Notes: generated by a model not told the origin, from the letters alone. 7,606 nucleotides of DNA from Puniceicoccaceae bacterium (GCA_003567255.1 PWZW01000196.1:1-7606), one strand, 5' to 3'; counted from the first letter of the stretch, positions 1 to 6,986 are shown. Made by a program: numbers and translations.

Positions 1-107
1 CCATTCGGCCTTTAATTTTTAAGCAGTTGATGGACAGTGAAATATATATGCAAAGTTGGGGTTTTCAAAGGACTGGGAAATGGAACAGTTTATGCGAAAA
101 ATGAAGC
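1..107 (+). promoter_or_regulatory. clpB upstream leader, AT-rich, possible promoter
   Basis: This is the non-coding leader of clpB and is visibly more AT-rich than the genes. An A/T tract at 41-49 contains TATATA (43-48), which could serve as a -10 box; the best -35 match at usable spacing is TTAAGC (19-24, 18-base spacer), with only three consensus matches, so the promoter call is weak. I looked for heat-shock control signals expected for a chaperone gene. There is no CIRCE inverted repeat (TTAGCACTC/GAGTGCTAA), no HspR-type repeat, and no sigma-32-like CTTGAA/CCCCAT pair. The real promoter could lie left of the window. Confidence 0.25.
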
Positions 108-118
108 ATGAACATTGA
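80..118 (+). other. 12-codon leader ORF overlapping the clpB start
   Basis: An ATG at 80 opens a short frame reading MEQFMRKMKHEH and stopping at TGA 116-118, so it overlaps the first 11 bases of clpB in a different frame. AAGGA at 68-72 lies 7 bases before this ATG, which is ideal Shine-Dalgarno spacing. The clpB ATG itself has only GAAG one base upstream, too close to be used normally. I infer that ribosomes may load at the leader ORF and reinitiate at clpB on terminating. The peptide is charged and resembles nothing I know, so any role would be in translation control. It could also be chance. Confidence 0.35.
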
Positions 119-2714
119 CTTCAACCAATACACAGAAAACGCAGCCAAGGCGATACAGGCCAGCCAGGATCTAGCCCGTCAGAAGGGGAATCAAGAGGTG
201 GATACGTGGCATTTACTCTCCGCATTGCTCGGTCAGGGTGGGGGAATCGTTCCAGCTGTGGTTGAAAAAATGGGTATCGGTGCGGGAGCACTTCAGCTCG
301 CCTTGGACCGTGAGCTTGCCAAGTTACCCACAGCCAGCGGCAGTGTCGACGCTTCGAGGGTATATGTATCGGCAACCCTGCAGAAAGTGCTGACCTCAGC
401 GGAACAAGCAAAAGTAGACCTGAAGGACGATTACCTCAGCGTGGAACACTTGTTTTTGGGGCTCTTGGCCAGTGGTGAGGGAAGTAAGCTCGCTGGGTTT
501 TTCAAAAGTTTTGGAATTGATAAGAATGGTTTTTTGAAGGCTTTAAAGGAGCTACGGGGAAACCAACGCGTGACCTCCCAGAATCCTGAGTCGACCTTTC
601 AGGCTCTGGAAAAATACGGCGTAGACCTAGTGCAACTCGCTAAGAAAGGTAAAATAGACCCGGTGATCGGGCGGGATGCTGAAATCCGCCGAGTGATTCG
701 AATCCTTTCTAGGAAAACAAAGAACAACCCTGTCTTAATTGGGGAACCCGGTGTTGGGAAAACCGCAATTGTCGAAGGCTTGGCCCAGCGGATCGTTCGC
801 GGAGACGTGCCGGAAGGCCTTAAAGACAAAACCGTATTCTCCCTCGACTTGGGAGCACTTTTGGCTGGCGCAAAGTATCGGGGTGAATTTGAGGAGCGGC
901 TGAAGGGTGTGCTGCAGGAGGTTAAGTCGAGTGATGGCCGTGTGTTATTATTCATTGATGAATTGCACACCATCGTCGGTGCCGGCAAGACCGACGGCGC
1001 GATGGATGCCGGGAACATGCTCAAGCCCATGTTGGCTCGGGGAGAGCTCCATTGTATCGGTGCGACGACACTGGACGAATACCGCAAGTACATTGAGAAA
1101 GACGCAGCCCTGGAGCGCCGTTTTCAAACGGTTCAGGTTGATCAACCGACGGTGGAAGACACCATTTCCATCCTCCGCGGTATTCGCGAGCGCTTTGAAC
1201 TGCATCACGGCGTGCGCATCCAGGATAACGCGGTCGTTCAGGCCGCGCGGCTTTCGCACCGGTACATCACAGATCGGTTTTTGCCAGATAAGGCGATCGA
1301 CTTGGTGGATGAGGCATGCGCGATGATCCGAACAGAAATGGATAGCATGCCGCAGGAGTTGGACGAGTTAAGCCGACGGAGTTTGCAGCTGGAAATTGAA
1401 GAGGCTGCTCTGAAGAACGAGAAAGATGCTGCATCCAAGGACCGCTTGGAAGCCCTCTCCAGGGAGTTGGTTGAAGTGCGGGAGCAACTCGATGTGCTCC
1501 GTTCGCGCTGGAATGATGAAAAGGGCCACAACCAAAAAATTCAGTCAATCCGAGAGGAAATTGATCAGACCCGGCTGGCGATGGAAAGGGCTGAGCGGCA
1601 ATACGATCTCAATGAGGTAGCCAAGTTGCGGCACGGTAAGTTGCCTGAGCTCGAGGCGAGGCTCGCTGAGATGGAGGCTGCAGACCCCGCAGAAAACGCA
1701 CTATTGAAAGAAGTCGTCACCCAGGATGAAATCGCTGAGATTGTTGCGAAATGGAGCGGTGTCCCAGTCACAAAGCTCTTGGAGGGTGAGCGTGAAAAAT
1801 TGCTCCGGTTGGAGGAAGTGCTCCACGAGAACGTGATTGGGCAGGACGAAGCGGTGTCTGCCGTATCGGAGGCCATTTTGCGCGCCCGCGCGGGGATCAA
1901 GGATCCGAAACGCCCGATTGGTAGTTTCCTCTTTCTTGGCCCCACCGGTGTAGGGAAGACCGAGTTGGCGCGGACCTTGGCTAAAACGCTGTTTGATACG
2001 GAGGACAATATCGTTCGCCTCGACATGTCCGAGTACATGGAAAAGCATTCGGTTGCCCGTTTGGTCGGTGCGCCCCCGGGATACATAGGGTACGATGAGG
2101 GTGGGCAACTCACTGAAAGCGTTCGGCGAAAGCCCTACAGCGTTGTCCTTTTCGACGAGATTGAAAAAGCGCATCCAGACGTATTTAACGTTTTACTACA
2201 AGTCATGGATGATGGGCGGATTACGGATGCTCAGGGCCACACGATCGACTTCAAAAACACGGTGGTGATCATGACATCAAATATTGGCAGTCGCTTTTTG
2301 ATCGAGGGGGTAAGCAGCGAAGAAATCCCCTCCTCAGTGCGCGAGTCTGTCATGGCAGAATTGCGGTCTGGATTTAGACCCGAGTTTTTAAACCGCATTG
2401 ATGACATCGTATTGTTCAAACCGCTTTCACTTGAAGAGATTACCCAGATAGTTGATTTGCTCATGGCCGATCTTAATACGCGCCTGGAAGAGCGAAAAAT
2501 CTCGCTACAGCTCGATCCGGAGGCGCGGACTTGGGTTGCGGAAAGAGGCTACGATCCGGTGTATGGTGCACGTCCCCTGCGCCGTTTCTTGCAGAAGGAA
2601 ATCGAGAACCGTTTAGCGCGCGCCCTGATTGGCGGAGAAATTCGTGATGGAGCTTCGGTAACCTTTTCGAAGTCAGCAGACACGCTCAAGATGGAAGTGG
2701 GCCCGATTGAGTAG
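108..2714 (+). CDS. clpB: ATP-dependent chaperone ClpB (Hsp100 disaggregase)
   Basis: Cytosolic hexameric AAA+ disaggregase that threads aggregated polypeptides through its pore, working with DnaK/DnaJ/GrpE. At 868 residues it is full length (E. coli ClpB is 857). Order of parts: a double Clp N-domain (about 1-150); AAA-1 with Walker A GEPGVGKT (212-219), pore-loop KYRGEF (256-261), Walker B FIDE (282-285) and Arg finger ERRF (336-339); a charged coiled-coil middle domain (about 409-530), which separates ClpB from ClpA and ClpX; AAA-2 with Walker A GPTGVGKT (611-618), pore-loop GYIG (658-661), Walker B LFDE (681-684), Arg-finger segment FRPEFLNRID (756-765) and sensor-2 GAR (820-822). There is no ClpP-binding IGF/L loop, as expected. 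All catalytic residues are present. The start is fixed by an in-frame TGA at 102-104. His509 replaces the tyrosine (Tyr503) of E. coli motif 2. Confidence 0.98.
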   Translation: MNIDFNQYTENAAKAIQASQDLARQKGNQEVDTWHLLSALLGQGGGIVPAVVEKMGIGAGALQLALDRELAKLPTASGSVDASRVYVSATLQKVLTSAEQAKVDLKDDYLSVEHLFLGLLASGEGSKLAGFFKSFGIDKNGFLKALKELRGNQRVTSQNPESTFQALEKYGVDLVQLAKKGKIDPVIGRDAEIRRVIRILSRKTKNNPVLIGEPGVGKTAIVEGLAQRIVRGDVPEGLKDKTVFSLDLGALLAGAKYRGEFEERLKGVLQEVKSSDGRVLLFIDELHTIVGAGKTDGAMDAGNMLKPMLARGELHCIGATTLDEYRKYIEKDAALERRFQTVQVDQPTVEDTISILRGIRERFELHHGVRIQDNAVVQAARLSHRYITDRFLPDKAIDLVDEACAMIRTEMDSMPQELDELSRRSLQLEIEEAALKNEKDAASKDRLEALSRELVEVREQLDVLRSRWNDEKGHNQKIQSIREEIDQTRLAMERAERQYDLNEVAKLRHGKLPELEARLAEMEAADPAENALLKEVVTQDEIAEIVAKWSGVPVTKLLEGEREKLLRLEEVLHENVIGQDEAVSAVSEAILRARAGIKDPKRPIGSFLFLGPTGVGKTELARTLAKTLFDTEDNIVRLDMSEYMEKHSVARLVGAPPGYIGYDEGGQLTESVRRKPYSVVLFDEIEKAHPDVFNVLLQVMDDGRITDAQGHTIDFKNTVVIMTSNIGSRFLIEGVSSEEIPSSVRESVMAELRSGFRPEFLNRIDDIVLFKPLSLEEITQIVDLLMADLNTRLEERKISLQLDPEARTWVAERGYDPVYGARPLRRFLQKEIENRLARALIGGEIRDGASVTFSKSADTLKMEVGPIE
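556..572 (+). promoter_or_regulatory. Probable internal start for N-terminally truncated ClpB (GTG, Val155)
   Basis: Val155 is encoded by GTG at 570-572, with GGGGA at 556-560 nine bases upstream. E. coli ClpB is known to start a second, N-domain-less isoform at a GTG for Val149. The surrounding protein aligns without gaps as I recall it (here RGNQRVTSQ, E. coli RGGESVNDQ), so the codon is at the equivalent place just before AAA-1. Initiation here would give a 714-residue isoform ending at 2714. That it is used in this organism is inference. Confidence 0.45.
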
Positions 2715-2727
2715 AGTTGCTTGAATC

Positions 2728-2747
2728 TTTCGTCGCCGTGGACGAGG
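2728..2747 (+). promoter_or_regulatory. Small hairpin covering the ribosome binding site of the next gene
   Basis: In the 41-base gap after clpB, 2728-2734 (TTTCGTC) can pair with 2741-2747 (GACGAGG), leaving a six-base loop; the two outermost pairs are G-U. The 3' arm contains GAGG (2744-2747), the Shine-Dalgarno sequence for the GTG start at 2756. No T-tract follows, so this is not an intrinsic terminator. Transcription may therefore continue from clpB into the downstream gene. A role in limiting initiation is inferred from position only. Confidence 0.3.
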
Positions 2748-2755
2748 CTTAGGGT

Positions 2756-3448
2756 GTGAAAAGCGCCGTCTCCCTACAAACCCTTGCAGAGCAGATTGAA
2801 GATGAGCAACTCGAGCTTCGGGGGCTTGGCTTTGGGTGGGCAGAAGCCGGCGAGGAAGGGGAGGGACCCGCTCCCAGGAGATCACCTCGGAGGCTTGAAT
2901 TTGCCGCCGGGCGTGAGGCGGCACGCCTTGCGCTCAGGAGGGTTGGGGGCAATCAGAATGCCGCTTTGGCTGTGGGGCCAAGGGGAATTCCTGAGTGGCC
3001 CTCGGGTTGGCGTGGATCCTTGGCGCATTCAAGGGGTTTAGCGATCGCCTTTGCCTGTAAGAGTGAATTTTGTGATGGGGTGGGAGCGGACTTAGAGCAT
3101 TTTGGCCGACTGCGCCCACGAACTGTATCTCATGTTTGCACACCCCGAGAACTGGAAGGATGGAGTGGCGAAGCGCAAGCGAGGGTGGCGACCTGCTTGT
3201 TCAGCCTCAAAGAAGCGTTTTACAAATACCAGTCACCCTTGCTTGGTTTGGCGCCCCGCTTTCAGGACTTGGTGTTTTCTTTGGAGCAAACGGATGAGGC
3301 GCATTCGCCCAGAATTCATGTTGTGGCCCGCGAGGGGATTTTAGCGGCCCCGGAACTGGACCCGTTTTTTAAAAACCTGGACTTTCGCTTGTGGCAAACG
3401 GATGCCTTGGTTTGCTCGCTGGTTGAACGTCCGAGGGTTTTACGGTGA
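2756..3448 (+). CDS. 4'-phosphopantetheinyl transferase, EntD/Sfp superfamily
   Basis: Predicted to move the 4'-phosphopantetheine arm of coenzyme A to a serine of an acyl or peptidyl carrier protein, turning apo into holo form. The 230-residue length fits the Sfp/EntD type. Visible motifs in order: an Arg-rich entry RRLEFAAGREAARLAL (45-60); GSLAHSRGLAIAFA (87-100), the family's central strand with its histidine; GVGADLE (108-114) with metal ligands Asp112 and Glu114; and FSLKEAFYK (149-157) with Glu153 and the paired lysines 152 and 157. Together these are the family hallmark. The first 40 residues are Gly/Glu-rich and not recognisable. The GTG start is forced: in-frame TAG at 2750-2752 precedes it, no in-frame ATG exists, and GAGG sits 8 bases upstream. 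No synthase or carrier-protein gene is visible, so the target (fatty-acid ACP or a secondary-metabolite carrier) cannot be named. Confidence 0.88.
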   Translation: MKSAVSLQTLAEQIEDEQLELRGLGFGWAEAGEEGEGPAPRRSPRRLEFAAGREAARLALRRVGGNQNAALAVGPRGIPEWPSGWRGSLAHSRGLAIAFACKSEFCDGVGADLEHFGRLRPRTVSHVCTPRELEGWSGEAQARVATCLFSLKEAFYKYQSPLLGLAPRFQDLVFSLEQTDEAHSPRIHVVAREGILAAPELDPFFKNLDFRLWQTDALVCSLVERPRVLR

Positions 3449-3565
3449 TAAGAAAAACTTATATGTTCTTTGAGTTTTGGATCATCCTTTTTGCTTAAAT
3501 GCACCTTTGTTGCTTGGTTTTTAAGAGATAGGTCGATAGTATTCCTAATAATAGCAAAGTATTTT
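3449..3565 (+). promoter_or_regulatory. AT-rich intergenic region, likely ackA-pta promoter
   Basis: These 117 bases are markedly more AT-rich than the flanking genes and are the only sizeable gap before ackA-pta, so a promoter is expected here. The best sigma-70-like pair I find is TTGGTT (3514-3519), 17 bases, then TAGTAT (3537-3542); both boxes are poor. The stretch starts with a perfect but all-weak inverted repeat, ATAAG (3448-3452) and CTTAT (3458-3462) around five A. There is no clear Shine-Dalgarno sequence before the ackA ATG; the nearest purines are AAAG at 3556-3559. Confidence 0.35.
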
Positions 3566-4783
3566 ATGGGTGAGCAGCAAAGTGTTTTGGTTTTGAATTG
3601 CGGTAGTTCATCGCTGAAGTTTGCGATGGTTACGCTCCGGCGAGGAGATGCGTTGGTCGTAGGCCTAGCCGAGTGCTTGGGAAGCCCCGAAGCCCGCTTG
3701 GTGATTACGGTAAATGGGGAACGTCACTTTTCAGATCTTCAGGCGGGGGACCATCAAAAAGCGATCGATGTAATGTTGGCACGTATGGTGGAGATCTTTG
3801 GTGAGCGACTTCCTATTATAGGCATTGGGCACCGTGTGGTGCACGGTGGAGAGCGCTTTTCGGGACCAGCATTGCTGGATGATACGGTTGAGAAAGAAAT
3901 CCAACTCTGTGCCACCTTTGCTCCGCTCCATAATCCGGCAAATTTGATCGGTATTCGAGGTATGCGAAAGGCCTTCCCCCGGTTGCCGCAGGTTGCCGTT
4001 TTTGATACGGCCTTTCACCAAACGATGCCGCAGGCTGCGTTCATGTATGCGATACCGCATGAACTTTACACTGACCGGGGAATTCGGCGCTACGGTTTCC
4101 ATGGTACCAGTCATGCCTATATTACATCCGAGACGGTAGGTGTGCTTGGTTTAGACCCTCAAAGCCATGGTCTTGTCACGGTGCACTTGGGTAATGGGTG
4201 CAGCGCCTGTGCGGTGTGTAACGGGCAGAGCGTGGAGACCACGATGGGCCTTTCACCCCTTGAGGGAATGGCGATGGGAACCCGTTCTGGAGATGTGGAT
4301 CCGGACCTGCCCCGGTTCCTTGCTGAGTTGTGTGGTATGGATCAGAAAGCGGTTTCTGAGATGCTCAATCGCCGTTCGGGCTTGTTGGGATTATCTGGAG
4401 TCAGCTCGGATATGCGGGCCGTGCTGATCGCTGAGGAGAATGGAAATCAGCGGGCAAAACTTGCCGTAGAAGTATTTGTGCATCGTACGGTACGGGCAGT
4501 CTTTTCGATGGCCAGCGCCTTAGCTCGTTTGGACGCTATCGTCTTCACCGGGGGCATCGGTGAGAATTCTGCCGAGATTCGGAAAAGGGTGGGTCGGCGT
4601 CTGCGTTTACTGGGTGTTGAGTTGTCGGCGGAGCGAAATGAAACCGCAGCAGGAGGTTCCGTGGCGGTTATCAGCGCGGAAGCTTCCCGTACCACTTGTT
4701 TGGTGGTTCCGACAAACGAAGAGCTCATGATTGCGCGCGAAGTCGTTAAGACGATGGATACGCATGGTCAACTGTCTGAGTAA
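3566..4783 (+). CDS. ackA: Acetate kinase
   Basis: Cytosolic acetate kinase: acetyl phosphate + ADP <=> acetate + ATP, the substrate-level phosphorylation step of the Pta-AckA pathway. The 405-residue length is typical (about 400). It carries both family signatures: VLVLNCGSSSLK (7-18) and IIGIGHRVVHGG (84-95, with Arg90). Other active-site segments of the ASKHA fold are FDTAFH (146-151, Asp147), YGFHGTSH (176-183, His179), HLGNG (207-211), MGTRSGD (237-243, Arg240), GGIGEN (329-334) and PTNEEL (382-387). Nothing essential is missing. I chose the ATG at 3566 because NCGSSS then sits near the N-terminus as in the family; the frame is open back to a TTG at 3470, but the extra 32 residues look like no known AckA extension. 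pta follows 22 bases later, so the two are almost certainly co-transcribed. C212, C215 and C218 form an unusual cysteine cluster. Confidence 0.97.
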   Translation: MGEQQSVLVLNCGSSSLKFAMVTLRRGDALVVGLAECLGSPEARLVITVNGERHFSDLQAGDHQKAIDVMLARMVEIFGERLPIIGIGHRVVHGGERFSGPALLDDTVEKEIQLCATFAPLHNPANLIGIRGMRKAFPRLPQVAVFDTAFHQTMPQAAFMYAIPHELYTDRGIRRYGFHGTSHAYITSETVGVLGLDPQSHGLVTVHLGNGCSACAVCNGQSVETTMGLSPLEGMAMGTRSGDVDPDLPRFLAELCGMDQKAVSEMLNRRSGLLGLSGVSSDMRAVLIAEENGNQRAKLAVEVFVHRTVRAVFSMASALARLDAIVFTGGIGENSAEIRKRVGRRLRLLGVELSAERNETAAGGSVAVISAEASRTTCLVVPTNEELMIAREVVKTMDTHGQLSE

Positions 4784-4809
4784 TGAACCGTTTCCTTATT
4801 AGTTTATGA
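4783..4809 (+). other. 8-codon ORF bridging the ackA stop and pta start
   Basis: The last A of the ackA TAA begins an ATG (TAATG, 4781-4785). It opens a frame reading MNRFLISL that ends at TGA 4807-4809, which itself overlaps the pta ATG at 4806 (ATGA). One short ORF therefore exactly connects the two genes by base-sharing junctions at both ends. No Shine-Dalgarno sequence is visible in this pyrimidine-rich gap. I infer a stepping-stone for ribosomes that terminate on ackA, keeping kinase and transacetylase synthesis in proportion. Chance is possible with so short a frame. Confidence 0.4.
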
Positions 4810-6986
4810 TCCATAAATTTTTTCTTTGTGCCTCCGGACCCAATGCCGGACTAACCTCAATTGCCCTCGGTACGGCGCGGGCGCTCGATCGCCTTGGTGT
4901 GCGGGTGGCATTTTGCAAGCCGATCAGCCAGGAGCAACAAGTCGAAACGAGGGTGGACGCGTCGATCTTACTGGCTGAGCACCTTTTCAGCATCAAACCT
5001 CCCCAACCCATCAATCTCGCCGAGGCCGAGCGCTACCTTCGGGAGGGGCGGTCCGACGATCTCATGGAGCGGGTCGTCGAGATGGTCGAAAGCCTTTCCG
5101 CACAAGCCGATGTGGTGGTGGTGGAGGGTTTACTCTCGACGGAGGGGCAGTCTTTCAAAAATCGCCTGAATAGAGACATGGCGAAAGCTTTGGGAGCCGA
5201 GGTGATTTTCGTTGGACAGTATCAATTCGGAAATTACAAGGCCTTTTATCAGGAGGTGGAGGTTGCCGCGACACTCTTTGGAGGGGTCAACCATCCATCG
5301 GTGATTGGCTGCATAGCGAACCGTGTAGCCCTCAAAGATGAAAAAGCTCAGGGAGTTGCGAGCAATCTTCCGGTACTCTTCGATGAGGCGGCGAACAGCT
5401 CAGAGCGGGACCAAAAGGAAGCGGCCCAGGCAATCCGTGAAGAATGTGAGCTCATCCGTTCAAAATGCCATGTAATGGAGGCGCAGGACTTTTCCTTGCT
5501 TGGCTGCGTGCCAGACAACCCGGGTTTGCGTTCGGCGAGGATGGTTGATGTTGCCAACGAGCTGGGTGCACAGATTCTACACCGGGGGAACCTTCAGTCG
5601 CGGCGGGTACGTTCCATGGCACTTTGCGCGCGGAACGTGCCCAACATGCTGCATGTGCTTCAACCAGGCGCACTCATTGTGGTGCCCGGCGACCGGAATG
5701 ATGTGATCATGGCCGTCGCCCTTGCTTCCATTAACAAAGTCCCGCTGGCTGGGCTCATCCTTACCGGGAAGATGGACTTGGATGAACGGATTCTCGATCT
5801 TTGCCGTAACGGTCTTGAGGGGACCGGTTTGCCCGTGCTGCGAGTGCACTTGGACAGTTTTCAAACTGCCTCTAACTTGGCAAATATCTCACCCGCAGTC
5901 CCGAGCGACGATTTTGAGCGGATCGGACATGTCGTCGATTTCATTGCGAGGAATTTGAATCATGGATGGTTTAAAGAGCGGATCGTACAAAAATTATCCA
6001 CACGGCTCTCCCCGGCAGCTTTCCGCTACCAGCTCGCATTCAAGGCACGAGCTCAACTAAAGCGAATTGTCCTTCCCGAAGGGGAGGAACCTCGCACGAT
6101 TATCGCTGCCGCAGCCTGCGTTGAGCGTGGTATTGCTGATTGTGTGTTGTTGGGAGATCCCGAGGAGATCCGACGCGTAGCCGCTGCCAATGCTGTCGTG
6201 CTTCCCCGCGAAATGACGCTGATAGACGCCAGCGCTGTAAGGGATCGCTATTTTGGACCATTGATGGAGCGGCGGAAAGGCAAGGGGCTGAGTGAAGAGC
6301 GTGGAAAGGAAGCGCTGGAAGATAACGTCGTTCTGGGGACGATGATGCTCGCCCTGGGGGAGGTTGACGGCTTGGTTTCGGGGGCAGTGCACTCCTCGGC
6401 GAGTACGATCCGTCCCGCCTTACAGCTCATTAAAACGAAACCGGAGGCCAAGGTGGTGTCTTCCGTTTTTTTCATGTGTTTGCCTGATGAGGTGCTCGTG
6501 TATGGGGATTGTGCCGTGAACCCGGACCCGGACGCCAGTGCACTCGCGGATATTGCGATTCAAAGTGCGGAGACTGCCATACAGTTTGGCATTGAGCCGA
6601 GGATTGCCCTGATCAGCTACAGTACCGGTGAGTCAGGTAGTGGTGTGGACGTCGAAAAGGTCAGGGAGGCGACTCGACTTGCGAAGGCCCAAAGGCCGGA
6701 CTTACTGATTGATGGACCGTTGCAATATGACGCGGCCGCAATTCCTGATGTCGCTGAAAAGAAAGCGCCGGCAAGCCCCTTGGGTGGGCGTGCGACCGTA
6801 TTTATTTTTCCAGATTTAAACACCGGAAACACTACCTATAAAGCCGTCCAGCGCAGTGCCAATCTGATCTCTATCGGACCGATCCTTCAGGGACTTAACA
6901 AGCCGGTGAACGATTTGAGTCGAGGCGCTCTGGTCGACGACATCATCTATACCATTGCAGCAACCGCAATCCAGGCGCAAAGCTAG
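4806..6986 (+). CDS. pta: Phosphate acetyltransferase, long (three-domain) form
   Basis: Catalyses acetyl-CoA + phosphate <=> acetyl phosphate + CoA, supplying AckA. At 726 residues it is the long type (E. coli Pta is 714), unlike short Pta of about 330 residues. Domains: a BioD-like P-loop fold (about 1-230), with the ADVVVVEGLL strand at 101-110; a DRTGG-type regulatory domain (about 231-350, VVPGDRNDV at 292-300); and the catalytic PTA domain (about 400-722), with RIVLPEGEEPR (420-430), DGLVSGAVHSSASTIRPALQ (521-540), SYSTGESGSG (604-613), DGPLQYDAA (636-644) and FPDLNTGNTTYK (668-679). In long Ptas the N-terminal part is known to affect oligomer stability and allosteric control. The Walker A of domain 1 is degenerate (SGPNAGLTS, no Lys), as in E. 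coli Pta. The start is forced by an in-frame TAG at 4800-4802. No Shine-Dalgarno is present, which suggests coupling to ackA. Confidence 0.97.
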   Translation: MIHKFFLCASGPNAGLTSIALGTARALDRLGVRVAFCKPISQEQQVETRVDASILLAEHLFSIKPPQPINLAEAERYLREGRSDDLMERVVEMVESLSAQADVVVVEGLLSTEGQSFKNRLNRDMAKALGAEVIFVGQYQFGNYKAFYQEVEVAATLFGGVNHPSVIGCIANRVALKDEKAQGVASNLPVLFDEAANSSERDQKEAAQAIREECELIRSKCHVMEAQDFSLLGCVPDNPGLRSARMVDVANELGAQILHRGNLQSRRVRSMALCARNVPNMLHVLQPGALIVVPGDRNDVIMAVALASINKVPLAGLILTGKMDLDERILDLCRNGLEGTGLPVLRVHLDSFQTASNLANISPAVPSDDFERIGHVVDFIARNLNHGWFKERIVQKLSTRLSPAAFRYQLAFKARAQLKRIVLPEGEEPRTIIAAAACVERGIADCVLLGDPEEIRRVAAANAVVLPREMTLIDASAVRDRYFGPLMERRKGKGLSEERGKEALEDNVVLGTMMLALGEVDGLVSGAVHSSASTIRPALQLIKTKPEAKVVSSVFFMCLPDEVLVYGDCAVNPDPDASALADIAIQSAETAIQFGIEPRIALISYSTGESGSGVDVEKVREATRLAKAQRPDLLIDGPLQYDAAAIPDVAEKKAPASPLGGRATVFIFPDLNTGNTTYKAVQRSANLISIGPILQGLNKPVNDLSRGALVDDIIYTIAATAIQAQS

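Noticed and set aside
1..107. Heat-shock regulatory element upstream of clpB (CIRCE, HspR repeat, sigma-32 promoter)
   Set aside because: Looked for specifically and found no acceptable match in the available 107 bases.
599..1093. Minus-strand open frame (164 codons) inside clpB
   Set aside because: Antisense shadow over the AAA-1 domain; no motif and no plausible promoter or ribosome site.
1565..2113. Long minus-strand open frame (182 codons) inside clpB
   Set aside because: Antisense shadow of the highly conserved AAA-2 coding region; serine- and arginine-rich low-information protein with no recognisable domain.
2712..2759. Possible readthrough of the clpB TAG to a TGA at 2757-2759 overlapping the next start
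   Set aside because: The 14 added residues are not a known ClpB extension, and nothing around the TAG suggests programmed readthrough; the overlap is probably chance.
3448..3462. Perfect inverted repeat ATAAG/CTTAT after the phosphopantetheinyl transferase gene as a terminator
   Set aside because: Only five pairs, almost all A-T, and no proper T-run directly after it; too unstable to call a terminator.
5111..5126. Short GTG/GGT tandem repeat in pta
   Set aside because: It simply encodes the run of valines in a core beta strand (ADVVVVEG) conserved in this domain.
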